A stretch of 64,000 nucleotides of DNA from Pithys albifrons albifrons (Eukaryota; Chordata; Aves; Passeriformes; Thamnophilidae): contig NC_092465.1 of the NCBI RefSeq assembly GCF_047495875.1, forward strand, positions 5,790,160 through 5,854,159, read 5' to 3'. Of this stretch, positions 1 to 10,699 are shown piece after piece (positions within the stretch are counted from its first letter, which is position 1; each line of letters begins with the position of its first letter). The notes below the pieces were generated by a model. It saw nothing but the letters and a program-made list of their open reading frames with translations. It was not told the origin of the DNA and made no database searches. A program made the position numbers and the translations under genes.

Positions 1-2652
1 TTTTAGTGTTTAGAGGTTTAACATCCCTTGTAAATACATTTATGAAATATTCATTTGAACTTCAGCTATGTTATTATCCTCGGTGATGTCAATTCCAATT
101 TTCCTCCAAAATGTTTTTAACTTTTCTCCTGACTGAGCTCTTGTTTTTCTGAGTGCTACAGGAAGAAGCAGGAGCTGAACAAGGAAATACAGGCAGGTAG
201 CAAAGGATAAAAAAAAAGGAGGGAATAGTTTCCCATTTTTTACTTTGTTTCCTTCCACTGACTATCAAGGAAAACACAGAAGGAAAAAAAAAGAGCCTGG
301 TACCTTATCTAATGCCTGCCCTTCTGCCCATAACTACCAGAGAAACCTGCAAATGCTAAAGGGGTCTGCAGAAAAACCCACCTCTCTTTGCATTACCTGC
401 TCTTATTTTATCCACTACCAAGCTGAAGGGAGGATCAGCTTCTATTTTTTCCCAGCCCAAGTTCATCTCAAATGAATAGTAGAAATATATACAATTCTCT
501 CATTAATAACAATATAATACACAGATCTCTCACTTCCTGCTTACCATACAGAGGAACAAAACTGGTGTGGGCACAAAGCGCCTCTTCTGCTGACAATGTT
601 GACATGTTATAAATCTGAGCTCTTTCAAGGCTCTTGGAGGAGCTGGAGAAGCAGTCAGCAAAGGATGAGTTCACTGTTCTAAACTGAGTGTCATTTCATC
701 CCTCCTCTGCCCCATCCACACCCAGAATTCAATCTTTGGCCTCCACGTCCCAGAAGAAGGAGAAATTCAGAAGTTTGCAATTGCCCATTCTGGATCTTAA
801 AGATTGTTTTGCAACAAAACTATGTTTTCTTCTTAAAATTTTTTTTCAAGAAAACAGCACTTTTACCTTTTCAAAACATCAGAAATACATCAACTGGGTC
901 ATGCACTAGGAAGGCAAGTTCCCAGCTCCAGGTCACTGGAGTCCTGCAGCAAATAAGCACTGACACAGTTGGCTTTTCAAACAGGAGCACCTGAAGGTCA
1001 GGAGCACGTGCAGGTCTCTGTGTGTTCTTGTTCTGGACACGTTATGGGTCAGTGGTTTTGACACAACATAAACCTTTACTACCCAACTGTACTTGTAAGG
1101 GGAGCAGTTTGCCAAGCTGTTTACAGCTCCCCTCTTTGGGTTATGTAGAGGCAGGAAGTCTGGATCTTCATTCCTCTGCCCCATAGCTAACAAGTCTGAA
1201 GTTTGTTGTAGATATTTAGATGTTAATTTTCCCTACTCTTGCAAAACCTCAGCCTTTTGAGTGTAATCTGCCATAATAATCTGATACAACAAAACCAACA
1301 CAAATTCCAGGTGTTGTTAAACATCTTGTCATTTGCCTTCCAAGGTCATTATAACAATTATAACTCTGAAAATCACATTTGGAAAGCTTAGGACCTCACA
1401 ATGCGTTTCCTAAAGAAACTTCACTGACCTGGTCTATCTCTAAGACTGCAAACCTCAATACAAAGAATCTGCATGAACTTAAATCTGTGTCAAAATCAGA
1501 ACCTAAGTACAATAAACTGAAAGTCTGTGGAATTTGATCCTTCAGCCCCAGAATTTCTTCAAGTGAATTTTCTGAAAATAAAACCCTCATGGGGATACAG
1601 CAAAGTCATTAAAAACTGATGGAACATTTTGCTCCATGATGGAGTTGGTATTGGTTCATAGATAGGTGTCTACTTTATTTTCAGCTCTGTCTTACTGGTA
1701 CATGATTGGCAGCTTCCTATATGCCTCTGCCACACAACAAAATATAAGCCACTTGTTGATTCACTTCTGACCAGTTCTGAAGGCATTTAATTTGACTGCC
1801 TGTAACTAGGATACAACATTCTGGCAATATTTATGGAAGGTTTAACTCATGAGATCTAATTAAAATATTGTGACATGTGTGTTCTTCTTGAATTAGTGCC
1901 CTATGCATTGGCTGTTCTCTTTCCTCTATGCCAAAACAATGTCATAACAACAGAAACTGCTAATGAGGATTAAAAACTGGCTGAAATTTGAGTAATTATT
2001 TTTTCTTTCTTAAAAAAATAATATTTATTAACAGAATATCTTCAAATTGATGGGTCTTTACAAATACTAAACTAGTAGTACGGCACTCTAGATAAGATAA
2101 AAATGTTTTTCTGACTCCTTTTCCCTTGGGATAAGTAGCTTGTTGCTGATTCTGTGTGACCATGAAATCACATGTTATATACATCTGGTTTCCAGAGCTG
2201 CAAAGTGTGCAGTTCACCATATTCTGTCATTTACTTATTTATTGTGTTATCATCACCTTTGAAAGTACATATTTAACATACTTTTCCATGTCAACTTGAG
2301 ACTGTATCTTTTAACAGCTGTTATTTATTTCAATTGGAACAAGAGAAAATCAATTTTGGCACAAATCTTACCCAACAATCAATGCCCAAAATGTATCCTG
2401 GATATCAAAATTAGACCTTGTACGGATCCACTTCCAACTGAGCTGAGTCTGTTACTTTGTCACAGCCTTCTATTTCCCAGTCATTGGGAAAAAAGGAAAA
2501 AGTAAACAAAACTGCAAATGTAAGAGACACATAGCCAAAAAAACCTATGAAAACCCATCTTTAATTTTCAAAAAAATCTAAATATTGACTTCCTAATTAA
2601 AAGACTTAAAATAATAAGTGTATTTCTAAAGAGCTTTATTTTTCATTTGTAG
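1..2652. other. Non-coding DNA upstream of the EGF exon, presumably intron
   Basis: No second EGF exon, CR1 tail or other repeat was recognised. Short open frames lack codon structure or family motifs. Because the exon at 2653 enters in phase 1, an upstream exon must exist but is not visible here, so this stretch is most simply intron. Confidence 0.5.
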
Positions 2653-2750
2653 CACTTTGTGAGCAAAAATGTCTGTTTGGAAGCAGATGCATAAGACCAA
2701 ATGTCTGTGCTTGCAGAAGTGGCTATACTGGTTCAGCTTGTGAAAAGAAG
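2653..2750 (+). CDS. VWDE: Internal exon encoding one EGF-like domain, probably the last EGF repeat of VWDE
   Basis: The exon follows a pyrimidine-rich acceptor ending TTTGTAG and ends at a near-consensus donor, AAG|GTAAGC. It is 98 bp, entering in phase 1 (first two bases complete a codon) and leaving in phase 0. The open frame holds six cysteines spaced 3-5-5-1-8: C-EQK-C, then LFGSR before the third, IRPNV before the fourth, the C-A-C pair, and RSGYTGSA before the sixth, followed by EKK. This is a complete EGF-like fold with the usual GYTG turn, so it is an extracellular, disulphide-bonded module. It lacks the Asp/Asn and hydroxylation residues of a calcium-binding EGF. The RPNVC motif and the CEKK after the last cysteine resemble, from memory, the C-terminal EGF repeat of VWDE, a secreted protein with a VWF-D domain and several EGF repeats. 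In-frame stops follow in the intron. Other EGF proteins of this spacing (WIF1, SVEP1, HHIP relatives) are possible. The domain call is firm; the gene name is inferred. Confidence 0.72.
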
Positions 2751-5700
2751 GTAAGCTGCAAACCCACCATTCTTATGGTAAGGACAAAAATAACCAAATG
2801 TAACTGAAATTTTTTACAGGTAAATGGGTTCAAATTTTTTTAACCTTATGGAAGATGTAAATAAGGTTGTATTTTAAAGGAAGTTTAATGACTGCTCAGC
2901 TCCAAACTAACTCTGTATTTAAGTTCTAGATAAAATGTTGCCTTAAGGAACAGTTAAATCAGAACCCAGAAAAGGTGTGTCTATTCTGGTAGTTAGGGTT
3001 ATCCTTAATCCACTGGTCCTGTCCAAATCCACTTATCATCTGCAGAGAAAAACCTGGAAAAAACCAGCCAGTTGCACTCCAGGCAAGTCTGGAAGCTTTA
3101 TGAATTGCAAGGACATCCTGCTCCTCCTCACTACACACCCCTCACTTATTCTTCACCCCCCTGCTTTCCTCACTTTGCCTCTTGCTCACATGAAATCTCA
3201 GGTCTTGTACCCAGGAGGTCTGTGAGGAAAAATTACTCCTTCCTGCCTTCTCCACTCTTTCTCCACTCCAGTTTCCAAAGTCCACAGACAGCCTGTTTGT
3301 CATGCTGAGCTTCATCTCAAAATCTACAATAAATGTCACTACAGACCTACCCAAAGGCAAAACACCAAAACAATTCTCATGATCAGAGATCATGCTGATC
3401 TTCGTTGCTTCTCCAAGTAACTTTGTTAGAGGCTTTTTTCCAAGATGAGTCCAGTCCATGCAAATATGTTTTGAATGGGTTTGAGAAGCACTGAGTTGGG
3501 AAAATGGTATCTTCATCCACCAGAATGCCCAATAAGACATGTCCAGCAACCAGACTGGTTTGTAAGATTATAGTACACCTAACAGCTGGGCTTGACCTGA
3601 CCACCACATCAAGGTATGTCTTCGAGTCCAGTTTATCCCCTGCATCACCTCTGAGACAAAACAGTTTGGGGGTTTTTAACCCACAGTCATTTCCTGTAAC
3701 TCAAACACTCTTTCTCTGTTCCACCTGACTCACTCCAGCTCTCAAAACAGGCAGGTTGCCCTCTCATTTACCTACACTGAAAGACTGGGGGCAAAAATCA
3801 GCGTATTCTCATTTCAATTACATAATGCAGTAAAAGAAAGCATGAAAATCTATTCAGATAGTCACTGAGTTCTGTTAATGATAATTAGATTTTAATGTCA
3901 CAATTAAAGTTTTGTATAGATTTTCCTAACAGGTACATTCTCATACTAAACTACAGCGCCTACATCCTTACCAAAATACAGCTGATGTAGATAAGATGAG
4001 TAAGTGTTGTAATTTTCTATACATTAAAAAATTCATTAAACTGGTTGACTGTGGCCTAGGAAAGTAAGGTAGACATTTTCTCAAATAATTAACAGAAAAA
4101 TTCTAGATGGAAGCAGGAATATGACAAGATAAACTGGAATTACTCTCTGAAGGTGCTGGCAGGTTGAGTTGCCCTTTTGCATCCATCAGACCAAGATTAC
4201 CAGGACTGTTTTCGAGCATAATTCTAGTTGTGGATGTGCAAAGTATGATATTTTTCATTTCACTAATGAAGTGGAAATCTATTGCATTTAAGAGAAAATA
4301 ATAAATCAAACAATCAACTTCCTTTGTCACATAAATAGACTATTACACACTAAATCAGTCCTGGAAAAAAAAAAGGCAGAACAAGGCTTTGTATGTTCCA
4401 AATGCAGAGTCATCAACAACACATGCAAGCCCACGTGTCTCTAGCAATGATTCAGCTCACATTTTTTAGGCTGTTTGAAGCACTCTTCAGTTTCAGGGCT
4501 TATTCTGCAGAAATACTGATTGGCCACGCTGATATGGACGTGCAGTGCTTTGATGTGAAGAAGGAAATGTTCTGAATAAAAGGGACTTAACAGGTTTCCT
4601 TAAGTCTGTGAGCCTTGCTGAAAGCTAGAATCAAAGTTAGTAATTAAAATTGTGGATTTCGTGGTGTTTAATTTAAATTACATGGCTTATGTTATATGAA
4701 AGTAAATGAGCTACCCCTGGAAAAAATCAAAATTATGAGAGACATCAAAATACAAAGCTCATTTATTTCCATGGATGATAATAAGTTGTACACATACCCA
4801 TATTTCTGTAAAAAATTTGGGATGATAGGCCTCCAAAGTGTTCATTTATTAGACTGGATTGGGTGTAAGTTAACAATCTGAATAGGCTTTAATCAACTCC
4901 TTCTCCAAACCTGTCAGTCCTGAAAAATCTCACAATTTATCTAAGTTGTTGCTCAATTATTTGACTACATTAATTAGAGCACAGTTTTGTTTTTCCTAAC
5001 ACAGAAAAAACCCAAATAATAATAAATTAAATCTGTTGAAAGCAAAACACATTATGAACAACCTTGGTGGGCACAGGGAAACGTTGGCTCAGTTCTTTCA
5101 GTGACAACATTTACATGTTTGAAGAGAATTAGAGTCTTCTGCCTGATTTTATCCCATTTTCCAAAGCTAAACCAACCAACTTGCACAGCCTCTTCTCTGT
5201 TAGTTGCCTAAACTCAGTTTCTCTGTGTGCTGATGTGCTGTAGCCAAGCAGCTGCCTCCTGTGAGGCTCCCCTGGCTCTGATTAATACATTTGCAGCAAG
5301 AGATTTACATTTTGCTGGGACAGCTTTGCAACCAGCTGCCTTTTCCACAGTCCTGACACCTTATCACTTAGTTCCCATTTGGCATTTGTGCAGTTGACTT
5401 GTCCTCTGAAAGCACCATCTTTATTGTCTGTACTTAATTTTCTTTTATGTATTTCAAGCTGTTTCAAACATTTATCAAAAAGATTTTTAATTCTAAGCCT
5501 GCTTGCACTGTATCCAAGGGCAACATTGTTCAAAAATGTGACATCTCATTGTCTAAGCAATTAATGGTGGAGAGTAGTAGAAAAATTAGGAGCTACAGAC
5601 TATTGATAAAATTATTCCTTGATGATGCTTTCTCAAACAGGCCTTGCCCCTTACTTATGTATTATGAATCATACTTACTGGCACAACTGAGTCAGATCAC

Positions 5701-6085
5701 AAGTCTCCCTAAAGTGAAAAACATCTGTTCTTGGTGGACAGAGTTGCTGCTTCCCTTACTAAGTTTGAGGAGCTTATAAATTGATTGTTTCATAATTTAT
5801 GTGAATATCTCTCCAGATACCAACTTAGTCTGAATCTTTGGCTGTCATCCTCTTACTTTTCCCTCTTTTTCCTCATTTAAAGACACGTACTATGCTTATT
5901 AGGACTATTTATATCTTCAGGGAGTTCTCAAAGCAAATCACTGCTGGTTTAGAAACCGCATCTTTAAATACGTTGTGGTAACTGTGAGGATCTCTTGACC
6001 TGGAAAAGCTGCTTCATGTAAAGACCCTTTCATTTGCTAAGATGTTCCATATGGGGATTTAATACACAGTAGATAGTATTGCATA
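2751..6085. other. Putative intron, no recognised element
   Basis: The stretch starts at the EGF exon donor, and the retained frame reaches a stop within about 60 bases. At 3142-3607 the minus strand has two overlapping open frames (135 and 74 codons) in slightly GC-richer sequence. I could not assign them to any protein or repeat family. A homeodomain-like AT-rich patch with TAATGATAATTAG-type words lies at about 3880-3900. Confidence 0.4.
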
Positions 6086-6087
6086 AA

Positions 6088-6180
6088 TTCAAATCCCAGT
6101 TTATTGCCCAGCCATTTAACCTTGTAAACAGACCTTAAATCTGGCTTTTCTGAATTTAAATACTCAGTTCCTTCCCCATT
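6088..6180 (+). repeat. Possible MIR/CORE-SINE fossil
   Basis: The order of words resembles the MIR core: TTCAAATCCCAG (from the tRNA-derived B-box side), then ATTTAACCTT, GACCTTAAATCTGG and ACTCAGTTCC. The similarity is short and gapped, so this is only a possible relic. It lies just before an old CR1 fragment. Confidence 0.3.
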
Positions 6181-6224
6181 CTCCCTTGCATTCCTCTTCC
6201 CTTGTTAAATCTGATCATGTCAAA

Positions 6225-6480
6225 CCTTTTGTCACATTTAACCTTTCTGTGAAGACTGAAGAAAAGGTACTGAGCACATTAGCCTTGCCTGTGTCATCTG
6301 CAGCCTTCTCTCCTCCCTGCTGCATTCACCACTAACTTTCACTGTGGGAATTAAACTCATGCTTTGCTCTGTTTCTCTTATTAATCTTCAAATAATGGGA
6401 ACAATACAGGAGCAGTGACATGCAAAAGTTGTCAAAAAACCTGGATTAAATTGGGGAATAGCAGCCTTTTCCCTTCCTTC
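6225..6480 (-). mobile_element. Old CR1 LINE fragment (region upstream of the 3' UTR)
   Basis: The phrase GAAGACTGAAGAAAAGGTAC, followed by TGAGCACATTAGCCTTGCCTG and a TGTCATCTGCAGCC-like continuation, matches the CR1 antisense segment that usually reads 'gaagactgaagcaaagaaggc...ttgagtacctcagcc'. The rest is diverged and its ends are uncertain. CR1 is a non-LTR retrotransposon; this copy has no coding capacity. Confidence 0.4.
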
Positions 6481-6489
6481 AGCAGCAGC

Positions 6490-8896
6490 TGACAAGGGAT
6501 GTTCTAGGTGGCTGCACCTGAAGCTGAGTCCTGCCATCCTCCTTTTCCTAGGGAAGGAAATGCAAGGTAATTGCCTCTTTTAGGCAGTTAGAGAGTTAGT
6601 TAAATCACTTTAGGAAGACTGAATTCCTCCTTTAAACTTACTTTTTGGTCTTCAACTTATTCTCACAAAATTTGAGGGGAAAATTCATTTTTAGCAGATT
6701 TTTAATTCACAGTGTAGGCTGAAAACACTAAGGAGACAGGTGCAGACAACTGGGGAAAAAAGAAGACCTCACTGCTGAACTCCTTCCCACAATCTAAACA
6801 GTGCCTGGAGTCTGGTTTTGCCAGTGCATTTGGAAAAGCTGGATGGCCCATATTTGCTTAATCAAGTTAATTCCCCTTTCTCTGCTGTAATCTCCACTAT
6901 TGTTCCCCTACGTGCCGTTAAGATTCCTGGAGGAACAATATACATTTCCCTAAATTATTAATCATCTACATCCTATTCCTCACATTTATATTGCCAATTG
7001 ATTTGCACTTCATTTTCTGACATTTTTGGTTTACTTTGTTCTGGACTCCTGCAAAACAAAGCCTGCCAACAGCATTCCTGGGAAGGCTAATGAACTTCCT
7101 AGAATAGCAATCACTCTCTTAGAAACCTTGTGCATATTTTTAATTTGTATTGACTCTCTGAGAGATCCAGATAATTTAGCAGGTTTCATGGCAGACATGA
7201 AGACAAATGCTCCTGCTGACTTTTACATTCAAACCAGCCATTAGGGCACATTTACTCAGGGCTGCAAGGGCAGACCCAAACAAAACAGACTAAACCAACC
7301 TCGTTTCCAGTGGAACCACAGTTAAAAACTTTGGCATTAGTCCCAGAGGAGACTAAGACAATCACTGCATCATTTTGTACAACAGGGAGTTTTTCCTAAA
7401 GTTGAAATTGATATTGTATCTGTTGTCCCAGCTGATACCATCATGTTTCCCTTGTTGTTTTTGCCTTCCTAAATGGATTAAAGTAATAGCATTAATTAAG
7501 CCAACAGAATTAATTTAAGCTAAACAATGTTATCTAGTTAGATATAAATGGTACATAATATTACACTACAGGCTATCGTGATGGTGTATTTTCCCAATAA
7601 GAGTTTAAATATTAATGTTTTAAACTTGTCTGTCTGTTGAATATTTATTCTAAGGCATAAAAGTACGGAGAAAGTGTAGCCTGTTATAGAAAATAATAAT
7701 TAAGAAAAGGCAAATCTTATAGCAGATATTTTTAACACTGAACTTTACCAGTGAACTCAACAATATTGCCTAGGAACAAACCCAGTGACTACTTCCCAAA
7801 GATTAAACATCTTACTGATTTCAGTACAGCCTGAAAACACATGATGTTTTTAATAAACAAATTCTCATATTAGGCAAACCTTTGCTGCAGCTGGTGACCT
7901 TCACATCACTATTTGTTCACTTATACATTAGGAAACATTAAACCAGAAATCAAGGTGCTCAAGTTCTACAAGTTGTACTCAGCATGGGTCAATATACAAG
8001 TTACTTATTTGTGGAGTTTTACAAAAAAAATGGCTCACCACTTCGTAAGTTATTTGACAAGTAAATGGAAGTAATACGAGGTTATAAAGAAAAATCAAAT
8101 GCAAGCAGTGTTGGTCAGACTATTTGCCCATTACAGGAATCTAAGGGTATTTAATGTTTTTTAAGCAAGAAAACTGACTGTGACTTCCTCATCACATCAC
8201 TGAACACCTTCAACACAAATCTTTGTTCAAGTATTCAGGGTGAATTCAGAGGCATCCTGATTCACTGTAATTAGTCAAGACCTGGAAACAGCCAGGTGCC
8301 CACACAGAAATGTGTCCCTCCAGGTGAACTCATCTGTTCAGGTCCCTGCTAACCTGGAGCTCTCCATGGATGCTCCATCCTCCTGATGGCAAAAGCTTGC
8401 ATGGTCTTTAAAGGACCCAAAGAACTGTGCTAGTGCTCAGCAGGAATCCTTAAACTCCCTTTTAGTCTCAGAGAAGCTTATGTTCAAAGAAAACTTACAG
8501 AAGTGTTCCTTTTGAACTTCTGCTGCTTTCCTGCAAGAAAAGGAGGCATCCTATATATTCTCTTTAAGACAGAAGAGTATTACTGATTTGGAAGTCACAG
8601 TGTTTTTCTTTACTTCTCATTACCTTTTCATGAACACAGGAGAAACCAGACTGGAGAAAGTTTTCCCTGAGGAGCTTTGGCTTGAATTGACACATGCCTT
8701 CAGAACAGAGGTTTGGGGTGATTGCACACAGGCCTGTGGAACATGAATACTTAGAAGTTTCTGCCCTGTTTTGCACTCAGTATATGCTCCAACTTTCTTC
8801 ACACGATTCTCCCAAAAGAAGGCAGGACTAGGCCTTTGAAACATATTAAATTTCATAATGTATTTTTCATATCAACATAACATAAACATATATGTC
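6490..8896. other. Non-coding stretch, probably intron, with an AT-rich candidate regulatory patch
   Basis: No transposon was recognised. At about 7480-7720 the sequence is repeat-free with dense TAATTA-type words and an isolated CpG (CTATCGTGATGG), a texture typical of conserved non-coding elements. At 8564-8856 two minus-strand open frames overlap without recognisable motifs. Confidence 0.35.
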
Positions 8897-8897
8897 C

Positions 8898-9326
8898 AAA
8901 GAAGGGTAAGGCGACTGGGGAAGGGTCTGGTGCATAAGTTAAGATGCAACTGGGGGAGTGGGGGGGCTCATCCTGGAGAAAACAAGGCTGAGGGGACCTT
9001 ATCTCTCTCTCCAACTACCTGAAAGGAGGGTGTAGCCAGGGTGGGGTCAATCTCTTCTCCCAGGTAACAAATGACAGGACAATGACCTCAAGTTACACAC
9101 GGGAAGGCTTCGATTGGATACCAGGAAAAAGTTATTCTGAGAAAGGGTGTTCAAGCATTGCCACGGGTTCCTCAGGGCAGTGGTGGAGTCACCATCCATG
9201 GAAATATTTCAAAGATGTGGAGATGTGGCACTTAGGGACATAGTTTAGTGTTGAATTGGCAGTGCTGGGTTAACAGGGATTTGATGATCTCAAAGGATTT
9301 TTCCAACCCAAATGATTCTATGATTT
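8898..9326 (+). mobile_element. CR1 LINE 3' end
   Basis: This 5'-truncated CR1 tail contains the conserved 3' UTR order: ACTGGGGAAGGGTCTGG, GGCTGAGGGGACCTTATC, CTCTCTCCAACTACCTGAAAGGAGG, a GTGGTGGAGTCACCATCC-like block and TTCCAACCCAAATGATTCTATGATTTT at the end. It ends in the characteristic ATTCTATG octamer and has no poly(A) or obvious target-site duplication, as is normal for CR1. Divergence is moderate. If the exon model is right, it sits in the last intron in sense orientation. Confidence 0.9.
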
Positions 9327-10495
9327 TATATTAATTGACACATATATATATGCACATCGAAAATCCAAATAGATATTGCAGAATGTGTATACAGATATGT
9401 GGAAATATGTAATATGGCAGAGAGATGCACATATACTTTTATTTGACCTTAATAAATACACACCACTCTTCCAAATATTGTACACACTTTGTCCATGTAA
9501 ACTCAAATCCTTGCTCTAACTGAACTTGTCTAAATCCCAGCAGGCACTTGTAGGAGTCTTTTCACATAAAATAAACATGCCATGTACTATTCACAAATAA
9601 ACTGCTGCCTGCATACATCACTATGAGAAACAAAGGTAAGGTATTTTAGAGTCAAACTGGGAAGTAAAATTTGGATACATGATGCTAATATCAAGGTTAA
9701 CCTGTCATATCAAATACAGATATATTGAGATTAAGGAGCACCTTTCTGCTTGTCCTGAATAGTAAATTAATATCAACCTCTTTATGTGCTTTGTAATATA
9801 GATTTCTATAAAAATGCCCTTCAAAACAGGTTCTTAAATCCATGTGCTAGCATAAAATAAAGCTTTTCATATCATCTGTTATCTTGTTTTGGGATAAAGA
9901 AAATTTGCTCATGTATTTAAACCAGGATAATATTCTTGGACAACTTTTGCTGTATGAAAATGGGATAAGTGCACTGAAACACTTTCAGGCAAGAAGCCAA
10001 CAATCTCCATGTGTTATACAGAAGTGGCAGAGTGATTTTTTTTAAGGCACACCTGCTTTAGATGAAAGAAATTGAATTCCAACTCCATAACTGTCAAGCA
10101 GCACCGCAAATAATAGAGCCTAAGCCTAATCATTTCAGCAATATAGCTATTTTCCTGTTGAAGCGATGGAGCAGAAATCAGCCATAGCTAGATGATATCA
10201 CTTTATGTGCATGCTTTGGGAACAGTTCCATTCATCATTTCACTGCTTAATCCCTTTCAAAAACATGTTCTTCATTCCCTGGTTAATAAAAACTTTGGTT
10301 GCCGAAGTCAAAACTGTGAAAAAACCAAAAGTGGACTGTGATTTTGCCGTAATTACATAAATTCCAAAGAAAATACAGTAACTACAATAAATCATTTCAG
10401 CACTTGCACATAATCTTTCTTACATGACACCACATGCATGAGGCTGTTTCTTCTGTAGTCCCATATGTAGCTGAATCCTCATTTCTTTTTTACAG
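9327..10495. other. Non-coding stretch between CR1 and the candidate terminal exon
   Basis: A short TA/CA-like patch follows the CR1 end (about 9340-9352). At about 10260-10420 the sequence is repeat-free, AT-rich and keeps several CpGs (GTTGCCGAAGTC, TTTTGCCGTAATTACATAAATT), which could indicate constraint. No exon was recognised. Confidence 0.35.
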
Positions 10496-10687
10496 CTCCC
10501 AACAGGATGAAGATAACAGGAGGACAATGAAGACAATCATTTGGGTATTGGTAATCTGGCACTGAGCACGTTTTTCATTTGGGAAGATACAGTGTGAAGA
10601 AATTGCCAGTTTTCTCCCTTTTAGACTTATATAATCTCACAAACAAGAATAAAAAACGAGCCAAATCCCTTCTTATATGTCAATAAA
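10496..10687 (+). CDS. Candidate terminal exon: four codons, stop and short 3' UTR
   Basis: A strong acceptor lies here: branch-like CTGAATCCTCAT, then a pyrimidine run ending TTTTTTACAG at 10495. Read in phase 0, which the EGF exon donor at 2750 requires, the exon encodes L-P-T-G and then TGA at 10508-10510, so the protein would end soon after the EGF CEKK. Two AATAAA hexamers follow at 10648-10653 and 10682-10687, giving a compact 3' UTR of about 140-180 bases. The intron would be about 7.7 kb and would contain a CR1. This is inference from splice phase, acceptor quality and polyadenylation signals, with no homology support. A weaker phase-0 acceptor at about 6582 is an alternative, and the true last exon could be elsewhere. 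Confidence 0.25.
10648..10687 (+). promoter_or_regulatory. Paired AATAAA polyadenylation signals
   Basis: Two exact AATAAA hexamers sit 34 bp apart, about 140 bases after the candidate stop codon at 10508. A T-rich stretch follows the second one. AATAAA is common by chance in AT-rich DNA, so these count only together with the proposed terminal exon. Confidence 0.25.
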
Positions 10688-10699
10688 CCTACATTTATT

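Noticed and set aside
6080..6100. tRNA-like B-box (ATTCAAATCCCAG)
   Set aside because: No matching A-box, acceptor stem or cloverleaf around it. It fits a SINE fossil better.
6571..6612. Phase-0 acceptor CTCTTTTAG at about 6581 as the terminal exon start
   Set aside because: Encodes nine codons and a stop, but the acceptor is weaker and no polyadenylation signal follows closely. The site at 10496 is preferred, though not proven.
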